The notes under the pieces are model-generated. The model saw only the letters and a program-made list of their open reading frames with translations. It searched no databases and had not been told where the DNA came from. A stretch of 43,619 nucleotides of DNA. Origin: Rhodospirillales bacterium. Lineage in GTDB: Bacteria > Pseudomonadota > Alphaproteobacteria > Acetobacterales > Acetobacteraceae. Location of the stretch: NCBI GenBank assembly GCA_025352565.1, contig JANXTF010000119.1, forward strand, positions 1-43,619, read 5' to 3'. Below are positions 1-8,802 of the stretch, piece after piece (position 1 is the first letter of the stretch; each line of letters opens with the position of its first letter). A program made the translations under genes and the position numbers.

Positions 1-61
1 GGTCGCTCGGGTAGCGCAGACGGTCGCGGTTGTAGCGAGGGCGGTTTTCAACGGTCCACAT
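1..61 (-). CDS. IS5-family transposase, N-terminal fragment
   Basis: Only the first 20 codons are in the window. They read MWTVENRPRYNRDRLRYPSD, which matches the typical start of IS5-family transposases of the kind MWTxENRxRYDR..LRYPSDLTDxEW common in alphaproteobacterial genomes. A GAGAGG ribosome binding site lies five bases before the ATG. The DDE catalytic domain would lie to the left, outside the window, so whether the gene is intact cannot be judged. It is the transposase of the element that truncates the neighbouring protease. Confidence 0.75.
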   Translation of the reverse strand, partial: MWTVENRPRYNRDRLRYPSD

Positions 62-139
62 GACAGCCTCTCAAACGGAGCGGCCTTCCTTGAATCACAT
101 CCGATTCGTATGACTCAAGAAGTTTCTGGACGGACACTC
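1..139 (-). mobile_element. End of an IS5-family insertion sequence (runs off the window)
   Basis: This is the 5' end of an insertion sequence whose transposase reads leftward out of the window. Two things point to it: the transposase N-terminus at position 61 downwards, and the metalloprotease to its right losing its expected C-terminal sequence just before this segment. The outer end is not certain. Reading the minus strand, a GAGTGTCCGTCC-type end at about 139 fits the point where the protease leaves its family pattern. An alternative end is GAGTCATACG at about 113. An internal inverted repeat (GAATC, 6 nt, GATTC) lies at about 92-107. The other end of the element and the target duplication are outside the window, so the borders are inference. 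Confidence 0.6.
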
Positions 140-946
140 AGCGCCGCCCCAATCGGTACCCGAAACGGGATAACTTGCATAGTACTTGGCGCTGCTGTCG
201 CTCGGGCTGATATACGACATAATCGACCATAGGCGCGTGTCGAACGGAGACTGCTGGTCCGTGCTGCTGGTCACGCTGCCATTATAATTTCCGCCGTGTC
301 CCAGGCCGAGCGCGTGGCCGAGTTCGTGCACGATGGTCTGCAGCCCGTAGCCGTCCACCAGGCTGAACGAGCCAGAGAGATCGAAACCGTACACGCTCGT
401 ATCGATCGAAATTGTCACCGACGGCTGGATCGCGCCCGCGTGCCCGGTCGCGTTGGTCCAGTTTGCGTCCGTCAAGGCACCGCCGGTGCCCTTGGTCAGC
501 ACGATGTCCGGCGTCGTCCCCGCGGGAGCCGCGATGAACCACACGCCGGCGACGGCGGACCACAGGCCGAGTGCCTCCAGGAACGTAGCTGTGGCAGTCG
601 CCGTGGCAGTTCCGAAGTTTTGCACCGAATAGGTCAAAGTCAGCTGGCCCAGGCTCGAGCTGTATGCCGTGGCGGCAGTCCATTCATGCGCATTTGTGCC
701 GTTGTCGATCCAATAGGATGGCGAGTACAAACCACCTGCCGTTGTGACGCCGGAGATATAGCCCACCTCGGGATCGATTGCCCCCAGGCTTACGGTCGGG
801 GGGACCAATGCACTACCGGTGATTGCAACCACCGACGAGACGGTTAAGCTGGCTTCGCCGAACGCACCTTGACCGAGGCAGCCAGGGCAAGGGCAGGCTG
901 CGCCGAGAGCGTGATTGTGGACAAGACTACCAACCGAAAACGGCAT
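95..946 (-). pseudogene. Metzincin-type zinc metalloprotease, 3' end lost to an IS
   Basis: This encodes a probably secreted zinc protease. The zinc-binding motif HELGHALGLGH and the downstream Met-turn SIMSY are both present, which places it among metzincins (matrixin or serralysin-like). The ATG at 946 was chosen because GGGAGG lies just upstream; an in-frame ATG at 1054 has no such site. The family normally continues after the Met-turn with a segment containing PTTPM-type and DI.A.Q.LYG motifs. Here the frame instead runs into unrelated sequence (ECPSRNFLSH) and stops inside the IS end. The mature N-terminus is rich in Ala, Gly and Ser with no obvious classical signal peptide. The catalytic core remains, so a truncated product could still be made, but I regard the gene as disrupted. 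Confidence 0.7.
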
Positions 947-1116
947 GACTGCCCTCCCGATATCGACAGTATGCGATAAGGACGGGTGTGCCCAGTCGCG
1001 TAGCCCGTTTACCGCCCTGAACCAGAGACGCGTCACGGCGCGTGAACCGCGCATTGCCTCGCCCGAATGCTCGCGGTCGTCGCCCTCGGGGCGTCGGGCG
1101 GTCGATTGGTTTTCGG

Positions 1117-1146
1117 TTGACAGTCCCCATGCGGCCTTCGTCTAAT
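1117..1146 (+). promoter_or_regulatory. Probable sigma-70 promoter of the peptidase/transporter operon
   Basis: A perfect -35 hexamer TTGACA (1117-1122) is followed after 18 bases by TCTAAT (1141-1146), one mismatch from the -10 consensus. The ATG of the first operon gene lies 40 bases downstream of the -10 box. A second AT-rich stretch (TACACTATATA at 1151-1161) lies between them. No operator-like palindrome is evident. Confidence 0.55.
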
Positions 1147-1185
1147 TCAGTACACTATATAGCAATAGGCGCTTCCTTGGGAACC

Positions 1186-2547
1186 ATGTCTGAACCTCTC
1201 CGGCCACATGACCGCTCGCCGCCTGCGCCCATGGCGGACAGTCCGCTGGTCCGCGCGCTCGCGGCCATTCCGGCCGGCCTCGCCGACGGGCTGGCGGATC
1301 TGGCGCGCATGATTGCCATCGATACTTCGTTCCCTCCCGGTGCCGGCTATGCCGCCTTCGCCGATTTGATGGAAGAGCTTGTCGCACCGCTCGATCTCGC
1401 CTGCCGTCGTGTCACCGTGCCCGAGGCGCTGTGGAACGTGCCCGGTGGCCCGGCGCATGGGGAGCGCGTGAACCTGATCGCGGCACGGCGCAGCGGCAAA
1501 CCCGTGTGCGGCCTTTATTTTCATGTCGATACCGTTCCCGCCACGCCGGACTGGCGTCAGCCGCCGCGACGGCTAACGCAAGAGGACGATCGGCTCTATG
1601 GTCTTGGGGCGGCCGACATGAAGGGCACCATCGCGGCTGTGCTGCTGGCGTTGCGCGCGGCACGGGCCTGCGGCGTCGCATTGGCCTACGATCCCATGTT
1701 GCTGTTTTGCACCGACGAGGAAGGCGGCCTGTATCCGGGCGTGCGCTACCTAGCCGAGCAGGGATTGCTGGAAGGCCACGTGCTGAGCTTCAACGGCGGC
1801 GCCGTGCCACGCATCTGGGCCGGCTGCTTCGGGGCATTCAACTTGCTGCTGCGCGTGCGCGGCCGTGCCGCCCATGCCGGCGATCCGGGTCGCGCGGTGA
1901 ATGCCATCGAGGCGGCGCTGCCGGTGCTCGCCTCGCTGCACGCGCTGAAGCCCGTGATCGCGCGGCGTGTCTCTGCTCTGCCGCCGCCACCGCATCTGCA
2001 CGGCCGCCCCCTCGCCGCGTCGTTGACCATCGTCGCGGCCAATGGCGGCGGCAGCGGCGGTCAGGTGCCGGCGATGTTCGAGATTCTGATCAACCGCCGC
2101 TATCCGCCGGAGGAATCGTTCGAAACGGCGCGTGCGGAAATCGAACACGCCATCACCGCCGCGACACCGCCAGACGCGACGATCGAGACGGTGCTGGTCG
2201 GCCATCTGGTCCCCACTGGCGACCCCACGGGCCCGCACTGGCCGCGCTGGCAACAGGCGCTGTCGCTGGGCTTCGGCTTCGCGCCGGAGGAGTTTCAACG
2301 GTGGGGCGCCGCCACCTGCTCGGATTTCGGCTGGGTGCAGCGCACCGGCATGCGCGAAGTGTTGCTCGGCGGCCTTGCGCGGCCAGACCGCAACGTCCAT
2401 GCCGCGGAGGAACACACCACGACGAGCGATGTCGTCGCCCTCGCCCGCAGCGTGCTCGCCTATCTCGCCAGCGACTTCGCCACCGCGTCGATCCCCGACG
2501 CGCCCCACGCGGCATCTCTCGAACCAACCCCTTGGAGCGCCCCATGA
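1186..2547 (+). CDS. M20-family metallopeptidase / deacylase (ArgE/DapE/CPG2-like)
   Basis: This is a predicted cytoplasmic zinc amidohydrolase of 453 residues that removes acyl groups or cleaves short peptides. Visible motifs are the first metal pair YFHVDTVP, the bridging-Asp segment GLGAADMKG and the catalytic CTDEEGG. A dimerisation (lid) domain starts with RVRGRAAHAGDPG, and the last histidine is in RNVHAAEEH. The usual Glu ligand segment (SFEPT in carboxypeptidase G2) reads SFNGG here, so one canonical zinc ligand appears replaced by Asn. The start at 1186 is a judgement: ATG 1231 is possible, but neither has a strong ribosome binding site. The gene opens an operon with a peptide-type ABC transporter; its stop overlaps the start of the binding protein. 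The substrate is unknown, and N-acyl amino acids or peptides are the reasonable guess. Confidence 0.8.
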   Translation: MSEPLRPHDRSPPAPMADSPLVRALAAIPAGLADGLADLARMIAIDTSFPPGAGYAAFADLMEELVAPLDLACRRVTVPEALWNVPGGPAHGERVNLIAARRSGKPVCGLYFHVDTVPATPDWRQPPRRLTQEDDRLYGLGAADMKGTIAAVLLALRAARACGVALAYDPMLLFCTDEEGGLYPGVRYLAEQGLLEGHVLSFNGGAVPRIWAGCFGAFNLLLRVRGRAAHAGDPGRAVNAIEAALPVLASLHALKPVIARRVSALPPPPHLHGRPLAASLTIVAANGGGSGGQVPAMFEILINRRYPPEESFETARAEIEHAITAATPPDATIETVLVGHLVPTGDPTGPHWPRWQQALSLGFGFAPEEFQRWGAATCSDFGWVQRTGMREVLLGGLARPDRNVHAAEEHTTTSDVVALARSVLAYLASDFATASIPDAPHAASLEPTPWSAP

Positions 2548-4115
2548 ACGCCCTCTCCCGCCGATGGCTCCTGACTGTCGCCACCGGGCTTGCGACGGGT
2601 TTGCCACCGCTGGCCGGTCTCGCCGCTGCTGCCGGCCCCGCAATCGGCACGCCGCGTCGCGGGGGCGTGCTGCGCATCTCCGTCGATCAGGCGGCAAGCG
2701 TCATCAATCCGCTGCTGACGCGGGTGAACCCCGAATACCTCGTCACCGAGCTGCTGTACAGCGGCCTGACGCGCCTGACGCCGGAGATGGTTGCCGAACC
2801 CGACCTCGCGGCCTCGTGGAGCGCCAATGAGGCGCTGACGGAATGGCGCTTCGTCCTGCGCAAGGGGCTGACCTTCCATGACGGCTCGCCTTGCACGGCC
2901 AGAGATGTCGCGGCCACCTTCGCCGCCATCCTCGATCCCCGGACGGCCTCGCCCGGCCGCACCAATGTCGGTCCCATCGACACCATCGAAGCCCTGGACG
3001 ATACCACCGCGCTGTTCAGGCTGAAGGCGCCATTCGCCGATCTGCCGGTCGCACTCGCCTACACCAACGCCCGCATCATCCCCGCCGCGATCGCCACCGG
3101 CGATCTCACCCGGCTGTCGCGCGAGGCGATCGGCACCGGGCCATTCAAGCTCGTCTCCTACGAGCCGGATCAGCGCATCGTGGTGGCGCGCAACCCCGCC
3201 TATTACGATCCCGCCCGGCCACATCTCGATCGTATCGAAGTGATGGTATATCCGGACCCGACGGCGCAGGCGTCGGCCCTGCTCGCCGGCGACACCGATC
3301 TCATGGCCAACACCACACCATCGGAGTTCCCGCGCCTCACCGGCGCCAAGGGCGTGGTGTCGTTGCGCATTCCCTCTGGTCAGTTCCTCAACGTCAACAT
3401 GGGCTGCGACCAGATGCCGTTCAGCGATGTCCGCGTTCGCCAGGCGTTGGCGCTCACCGTCGACCGGACGGCGATGGTCGGCTTCGTGGCGCAGGGCTAC
3501 GGCACCCCAGGCAACGACACGCCACTGAGCCCAGCCTACCACTTCTACAAGGACATGCCGCTGAAGAAGCCCGATATCGCGACGGCAAAGAAATTGCTGG
3601 CGGAGGCCGGATACCCGGCCGGCCTCGACCTGACGATGATCGCCTCCAGCACGCCCTCCACCCGCACCCAGCTCGCGGTGGCGATACGCGAGATGGCCAA
3701 ACCCGCCGGGCTGCGCATCACCGTGCAGACCATGCCGCACGCCACCTATCTGGCGCAGGTTTGGAAGAAGGGGTCGTTCTATGTCGGTTTCTACAACATG
3801 CAGGCGACCGCCGACGCGATATTCTCGCTGCTCTACACGTCGGATGCGGCGTGGAACGAGACGCGCTGGGACAACAAGGATTTCGATAAGCTGATCGATA
3901 CGGCACGGGTGACCACCGACGAAGCCGGGCGCCGGGTCCTCTACGAGCAGGCGCAGACGATGATGCACCAGCAGGTCCCGTCCGTGATCCCGGTCTTCTT
4001 CGATCTGCTGGCCGCGCAGCGCAGCTGGGTGCAGGGCTACACGCTGCACCCGCGCGGCTCGGTCTTCCGGCTCGACGAGGTGTGGCTCGGCGCCGACGCG
4101 CCGAAACGCGGCTGA
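2544..4115 (+). CDS. ABC transporter substrate-binding protein, family 5 (DppA/OppA-like)
   Basis: This is a periplasmic solute-binding protein of 523 residues, the usual size for peptide/nickel binding proteins of family 5. The N-terminus carries a twin-arginine motif (SRRWLLT) followed by a hydrophobic, Ala-rich stretch, so Tat export is likely. Family signatures include GGVLRISVDQ, LAASWSANEALTEWRFVLRKG, TFHDGSPCTARDV and GTGPFKLVSYEPDQ. The ATG overlaps the stop of the preceding peptidase (ATGA), with GGAG upstream. It delivers ligand to the two permeases encoded next. The ligand cannot be read from sequence; the two M20 enzymes in the operon suggest peptides or acylated amino acids. Confidence 0.9.
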   Translation: MNALSRRWLLTVATGLATGLPPLAGLAAAAGPAIGTPRRGGVLRISVDQAASVINPLLTRVNPEYLVTELLYSGLTRLTPEMVAEPDLAASWSANEALTEWRFVLRKGLTFHDGSPCTARDVAATFAAILDPRTASPGRTNVGPIDTIEALDDTTALFRLKAPFADLPVALAYTNARIIPAAIATGDLTRLSREAIGTGPFKLVSYEPDQRIVVARNPAYYDPARPHLDRIEVMVYPDPTAQASALLAGDTDLMANTTPSEFPRLTGAKGVVSLRIPSGQFLNVNMGCDQMPFSDVRVRQALALTVDRTAMVGFVAQGYGTPGNDTPLSPAYHFYKDMPLKKPDIATAKKLLAEAGYPAGLDLTMIASSTPSTRTQLAVAIREMAKPAGLRITVQTMPHATYLAQVWKKGSFYVGFYNMQATADAIFSLLYTSDAAWNETRWDNKDFDKLIDTARVTTDEAGRRVLYEQAQTMMHQQVPSVIPVFFDLLAAQRSWVQGYTLHPRGSVFRLDEVWLGADAPKRG

Positions 4116-4119
4116 GTTC

Positions 4120-5067
4120 ATGTCGGTCGGCTGGCTCGCGCGTCGCTGCCTGCTCGTCGGCTATACGCTGCTGGTCGTGTCGCTGCTGGTCTTCGGCATC
4201 ACGCAGATACTGCCGGCCGATGCCGCGGTGACGCTGCTGGGGGAGAACGCAACGCCGGCCGCGCTCGCGGCGGTGCGGCTGAGGCTCGGTCTCGACGATC
4301 CGGTATGGCTGCAATACTGGCATTGGCTGGCCATGCTGCTGCGCGGCGAGTTCGGCACTTCCATGCGAACCGGCCAGCCGGTCGGCCCGATGATGTTCGT
4401 CGCATTGTCCCGGTCGTTGCTGGTGGCGGTGCTGTCGATCGTGCTCATGCTCATCGTGGCCGTGCCGCTCGGCATCATGGCGGCGCTGCGGCGCGGGCGC
4501 GCCAGCGATCTGCTCGCGGGACTGGTATCCTATCTCGGCGTGTCGCTACCCGAGTTCGTTACCGCGACATTGCTGCTTCTGCTGCTGGCCGATCGCCTGC
4601 AATGGCTGCCGGCGACCGGCTACGTGCCGTTCGCCGAGGCGCCGCTCGACAGCCTGCGCCACCTCGTGCTTCCGGTGATCACCGTCTCGCTGGTGATGGT
4701 GGCGCATGTGTCGCGGATGGTACGCTCGGAAATGGTCGATGTGCTGGGCAGCGACTACATCCGCGCCGCGCGGCTGAAAGGCCTCACCGCGCGAACGGTG
4801 CTGTTCCGCCACGCGCTGCGCAACGCGTTGCTGCCGGTCATCACCATCGTGGCGCTGGATGTCGGCTACCTGCTCGGCGGCATCATCGTCGTCGAGGAGA
4901 TCTTCGCCATTCCAGGCATCGGTCGCCAGCTCATCGTGGCGATCGAAGCGCGCGACCTGCCGGCCATCCAGGCTGGGGCGCTGATCATGGCCGGAACCTA
5001 TGCGGTGGCGAATTTTCTTGCCGACATCGCTTATGCCCGCCTCGACAAACGCATCCGTTATGACTGA
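4120..5067 (+). CDS. ABC transporter permease, DppB type
   Basis: This inner-membrane permease has 315 residues and about six membrane spans, the first at residues 11-31. A periplasmic segment follows with the family pattern LRLGLDDPVWLQYWHWL. The cytoplasmic EAA-type coupling loop is RAARLKGLTARTVLFRHALRNALLP. It pairs with the DppC-type permease encoded next, which starts inside its last codons (8-base overlap). The gene begins four bases after the binding-protein stop, so all are clearly co-translated. Confidence 0.92.
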   Translation: MSVGWLARRCLLVGYTLLVVSLLVFGITQILPADAAVTLLGENATPAALAAVRLRLGLDDPVWLQYWHWLAMLLRGEFGTSMRTGQPVGPMMFVALSRSLLVAVLSIVLMLIVAVPLGIMAALRRGRASDLLAGLVSYLGVSLPEFVTATLLLLLLADRLQWLPATGYVPFAEAPLDSLRHLVLPVITVSLVMVAHVSRMVRSEMVDVLGSDYIRAARLKGLTARTVLFRHALRNALLPVITIVALDVGYLLGGIIVVEEIFAIPGIGRQLIVAIEARDLPAIQAGALIMAGTYAVANFLADIAYARLDKRIRYD

Positions 5068-5890
5068 GCTGTTCCGCCGCCTGCAGCGCACGCCCCAAGG
5101 TGCCTTGAGTGTGGCGATCCTGCTGCTGCTCGCCTTTGCCTGCATCCTCGGACCGGCCATCGCGCCGCAGGACCCCGAGCATATCGATTTCCTCGGCCGC
5201 TTCCGCCCACCCGGCGTGCTCGACTGGCTTGGCGCCGACCAACTTGGCCGCGACGTGCTCAGCCGGCTGCTGGTGGGCGCGCGAACCACCATTCCGCTCG
5301 CACTGGCGGCGACGCTGCTCGGCACGCTGACCGGTGCCGTGGTCGGCACGCTCTCGGCCTATCTGGGCGGACGATGGGACGAGGCGATCATGCGCACGAT
5401 CGACGCGGTGATGGCAGTGCCCGGCCTGTTGCTCGCATTGCTGATTGCCGCGGCCCTGGGCAAGAGCAGCGGCAACGCGATGCTTGCGGTCGCCATCGCC
5501 TTTGCGCCCGGCATGGCGCGTGTCACCCGCAGCGTGGCGCTCACCGTGCGGCGTCAGGACTACGTGAGTGCCGCCATCGCGCGCGGTGAGCGGGGCCACT
5601 GGATCGTGCTGCGCGAGATGCTGCCCAACGTCATTGCGCCGGTGGTGATCGAGACCACCATCCGCGTCGCCTTCGCGGTGATGGTGTTTGCCACCCTCAG
5701 CTTCCTCGGCCTGGGCGCGCAGCCGCCGGCATCCGAATGGGGGCTGATGGTGGCGGAGGCGAGGCCCTTCCTGCACCAGGCCCCATGGATGCTCATCGCC
5801 CCGGGCGCGGCCATCGCCTTGACCGCGATCGGCTTCAACCTGCTGGGCGACGGGCTGCGCGACGCGCTCAATCCGCGCGACGAACGATGA
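5060..5890 (+). CDS. ABC transporter permease, DppC type
   Basis: This is the second inner-membrane permease of the importer, 276 residues. The DppC-family segment LGADQLGRDVLSRLLVGAR follows the first span and periplasmic loop. The coupling loop is AAIARGERGHWIVLREMLPNV, and FLGLGAQPPASEWG near the C-terminus is also typical. The start at 5060 overlaps the DppB gene by eight bases. An in-frame ATG at 5000 would add an unrelated N-terminus and is rejected. The stop overlaps the ATPase start (ATGA). Confidence 0.92.
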   Translation: MTELFRRLQRTPQGALSVAILLLLAFACILGPAIAPQDPEHIDFLGRFRPPGVLDWLGADQLGRDVLSRLLVGARTTIPLALAATLLGTLTGAVVGTLSAYLGGRWDEAIMRTIDAVMAVPGLLLALLIAAALGKSSGNAMLAVAIAFAPGMARVTRSVALTVRRQDYVSAAIARGERGHWIVLREMLPNVIAPVVIETTIRVAFAVMVFATLSFLGLGAQPPASEWGLMVAEARPFLHQAPWMLIAPGAAIALTAIGFNLLGDGLRDALNPRDER

Positions 5891-7458
5891 TCCTGAATAT
5901 CGACGGCTACACGCTGGATTACGCAACCCGCGCCGGGCCGCGCCGGGTGCTGGAGGAGGTGACGCTCGCCGTCGCCGCCAACGAAGTGCTCGGGCTGGTC
6001 GGTGAGAGCGGCTCGGGCAAGACGTCGTTGGCCATGGCGATCATGCGGGCATTGCCGGAGAATGCCCGCGAACGCGGCGGCACCATACGCCTCGCCGGGC
6101 AGGCGCTCCGCGGTCTGCACGGCGCCGCCCTGCGGGCCATCCGCGGCAAGCGCATCGGCATGGTGTTCCAGGACCCGGCAACCGCTCTGAACCCCACGCT
6201 GACCCTGGGCCGCCAACTCACCGAGGTGCTGGAACAGCATCGCGGATTATCCCGCGCCGAGGCATGGCGAACGGGCATCGACCTGCTCGCCCGGGTCGAA
6301 CTGCGCGATCCGGCGGCGATGATGCGTCGCTATCCGCACGAGGTCTCGGGCGGCGAGAAGCAGCGCGTGGTGATTGCCACCGCGTTGGCCTGCCAGCCCG
6401 AGCTGATCATCTTCGATGAGCCGACCACGGCCCTCGACGTGATTACCGGCGCGCGCATCATCGAGCTGTTCGCGCGCTTGCGCCGGGAGACCGGCGTGGC
6501 CGGGTTGTACATCTCGCATGACCTGTCGCTGGTGTCGCGCGTGGCCGACCGGGTGGCGGTGCTGAACCGGGGCCGCGTCGTTGAACAGGCGGCGCCCGCC
6601 ACCCTCTTCACTGCCCCACGCGAAGCTTACACGCGCCGACTCATCGATGCCGTGCCGCGCCCCGGCCGCCGGCTGGTGGAGGAGATGGCCGCGTCCGATG
6701 TGCCGCCCCCGCCTTTGCTCGAACTGCGCGACATCACCGTGCGCTATGGCCGCCCGCGTCTGTTCGGCGTCCCGCGCCGCGCCGCTGTGCGCGGCGTCAG
6801 CCTGACCGTGCGGCCGGGCGAGATTCTCGGCGTGGTGGGCGAGTCTGGCTCGGGCAAATCCACCATCGCGCGGGTCATCACCGGGCTGGTGGCTTTCGAG
6901 GGCCAGCTCGCTCTGCACGGTCAGCCGGTCGCGCGCATGGACCGCGCCTATCGCAGCGCCGTGCAGATCGTCTTCCAGCATCCGGATTCCTCGCTGAACC
7001 CGCGCCACAGCGTGGCCGAGCTGCTCGCCCGGCCGCTGCGCCTCTACGGCGGCGACCGCGCCGACATCCCCCGCCTGCTCCAACAGGTCCGCCTGCCGGC
7101 CGAGTATGCGCACCGCCTCCCTCACCAGCTATCCGGGGGCGAGAAGCAGCGCGTCGCCATCGCCCGCGCCTTCGCCGCCCGACCGCAACTCGTCATCTGC
7201 GACGAGATCACCGCCGCCCTCGACGTCTCCGTGCAGGCATCGGTGATCGAGTTGCTGCTCGATCTGCACCGGGCCAGCGGCGCGGCCTATCTGTTCATCA
7301 CGCACGACCTGAATCTGGTGCGCCAGATCGCCCACCGCATCGCGGTCATGCGCGACGGCACACTGGTCGATCTGGTCCCGGCCACCGCGCTGGGGACACG
7401 GCACATCGCCCCCTACACCGCCGAGCTGATCGCCGCTTGTCCCGCACCCATCGGTTGA
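5887..7458 (+). CDS. Fused double ABC ATPase (DppD-DppF in one chain)
   Basis: This is the cytoplasmic energising subunit of the importer, 523 residues with two complete nucleotide-binding domains in tandem. Domain 1 (about 1-260) has Walker A GESGSGKTS, signature VSGGEKQRV and Walker B IIFDEPTTALD. Domain 2 (about 280-523) has GESGSGKST, LSGGEKQRV and LVICDEITAALD. In the second Walker B the usual Pro after Glu is Ile, a common variant in DppF-like domains. A single fused chain replaces the usual DppD/DppF pair, so the transporter is probably B-C-DF plus the binding protein. The start overlaps the permease stop by four bases. Confidence 0.92.
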   Translation: MILNIDGYTLDYATRAGPRRVLEEVTLAVAANEVLGLVGESGSGKTSLAMAIMRALPENARERGGTIRLAGQALRGLHGAALRAIRGKRIGMVFQDPATALNPTLTLGRQLTEVLEQHRGLSRAEAWRTGIDLLARVELRDPAAMMRRYPHEVSGGEKQRVVIATALACQPELIIFDEPTTALDVITGARIIELFARLRRETGVAGLYISHDLSLVSRVADRVAVLNRGRVVEQAAPATLFTAPREAYTRRLIDAVPRPGRRLVEEMAASDVPPPPLLELRDITVRYGRPRLFGVPRRAAVRGVSLTVRPGEILGVVGESGSGKSTIARVITGLVAFEGQLALHGQPVARMDRAYRSAVQIVFQHPDSSLNPRHSVAELLARPLRLYGGDRADIPRLLQQVRLPAEYAHRLPHQLSGGEKQRVAIARAFAARPQLVICDEITAALDVSVQASVIELLLDLHRASGAAYLFITHDLNLVRQIAHRIAVMRDGTLVDLVPATALGTRHIAPYTAELIAACPAPIG

Positions 7459-7468
7459 GGAAACCAAG

Positions 7469-8701
7469 ATGACCCCACAGGATTTGCTGGCCCGTATCGA
7501 CCCCAGGGCCTGTCTCGACTTCCTCTCCGCCATGGCGCGCCACAAGAGCTACAGCCAGACTCCGGGCGAGCGCGAACTCGCCGCCTTCATGGCCGACGCC
7601 ATGCTCGAACTGGGGCTGGAGGCGGGACTTGCGCCGGTGGTGGGCGAGCGGGTCAATGCCATCGGCACCTGGCGCGGCACCGGCGGTGGCAAGAGCCTGC
7701 TGTTCAACGGCCATGTCGACACCAACCCCGCGACCGAGGGATGGACCGTCGATCCCTGGGGCGGGAAGGTCGATGACCGCTTCATCTACGGCATCGGCGT
7801 CTCCAACATGAAGGCTGGCGACGCCGCCTATTTCTGCGCCGTCAAGACGCTGGTCGATGCCGGGGTCAGGCTGAAGGGCGACGTGATTCTTACCTTTGTG
7901 GTGGGCGAGTTGCAGGGCGGCGTCGGCACCACCGCGCTGATCGACCAGGGGATGCGGGCCGATTATTTCGTCAATGCCGAACCGACCGACCTCGCGGCAC
8001 TCACCATGCACGCGGCGGCCTTCACGTTCATCATCGAGCTGTTCGGCAATACCCGCCACATGTCCAAGCGCGAGCAGGCCGTCGACGCCATCGCGGCCGC
8101 CTGCGATCTCATCCCACGTCTCAACGCGATGCGCTTCTCCGGTGCGCTGAGCCCTGAGCATGCCGGCATCAACCGCGTGCATGTCGGCGTCGTGCATGGC
8201 GCGCTCGGCCGCGAATTGCACGATTGGCGTCCACCGCAGGTCGCCGACTACCTCCGCATCAAGGGGTCCGGCCGTTTCGCGCCCGGGCAAACCCGCGAGG
8301 GCGCGCTGGCCGATCTGCGCGCCGAACTCGATCGGCTGGAAGCGCGCATTCCCGGCCTGCGCGCCAGCCTCACGCCCGAGGACGAGCTGGGACGGCCGAT
8401 GATGCCGTCGTTCGAAGTGTCCCGCGGCAGCCGCATCGTCAAGGCGATCAATGCGGCATATCGCACGGTGCGCGGCGCCGACCAGCCCACCGGCGCCATC
8501 ACCCCGCCTGGCTTCTACGGCACCGACGCCGCACATCTGTATCGGCGCGCCGGGATGGAAGGCATCGTTTGCGGCCCTGGCGGCCGCTACAACACGATGC
8601 CCGACGAGCGGGTCGACATCGACGACTATCTCGACATGATCCGCATCTATCTGCTGACGATCCTGGACATCTGCGGCGTCGCCGACCCGCTGACAGCGTA
8701 A
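7469..8701 (+). CDS. M20-family hydrolase with altered metal ligands
   Basis: This is the last gene of the transporter operon, 410 residues, starting 11 bases after the ATPase stop. The fold is recognisable: FNGHVDTNP gives the first His-Asp pair, NAEPTD the Glu ligand, and a lid domain sits in the middle. The usual bridging-Asp motif (GxxDMKG) reads GVSNMKAG, with Asn for Asp. The usual DEE reads GELQGG, with one Glu. The terminal HTPDE-like motif reads YNTMPDERV, without His. Several classical dizinc ligands are therefore changed. The rest is well preserved, and I recall related M20 proteins with Asn at the bridging position, so this may be a distinct subfamily. Its role may be hydrolysis of a substrate brought in by the neighbouring importer. 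Confidence 0.8.
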   Translation: MTPQDLLARIDPRACLDFLSAMARHKSYSQTPGERELAAFMADAMLELGLEAGLAPVVGERVNAIGTWRGTGGGKSLLFNGHVDTNPATEGWTVDPWGGKVDDRFIYGIGVSNMKAGDAAYFCAVKTLVDAGVRLKGDVILTFVVGELQGGVGTTALIDQGMRADYFVNAEPTDLAALTMHAAAFTFIIELFGNTRHMSKREQAVDAIAAACDLIPRLNAMRFSGALSPEHAGINRVHVGVVHGALGRELHDWRPPQVADYLRIKGSGRFAPGQTREGALADLRAELDRLEARIPGLRASLTPEDELGRPMMPSFEVSRGSRIVKAINAAYRTVRGADQPTGAITPPGFYGTDAAHLYRRAGMEGIVCGPGGRYNTMPDERVDIDDYLDMIRIYLLTILDICGVADPLTA

Positions 8702-8802
8702 AGCCTCGCACGGCGTTCAGCGGATGTTCGATGCGATGCCGGATGAGAGGCCTTCGCGGCCATGCTGCACGACGACGTCCGGCGGCTCTGTCGGTGTCCG
8801 AC

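Noticed and set aside
2460-4121. A 553-codon minus-strand frame opposite the substrate-binding protein
   Set aside because: Its composition is typical of antisense to a GC-rich gene and no motif is present; the plus-strand gene has a full family match.
8702-8802. Possible bidirectional terminator between the M20 gene and the kinase gene
   Set aside because: A short GGCC stem around TTCGC is present but has no T run on either side, so the support is too weak.
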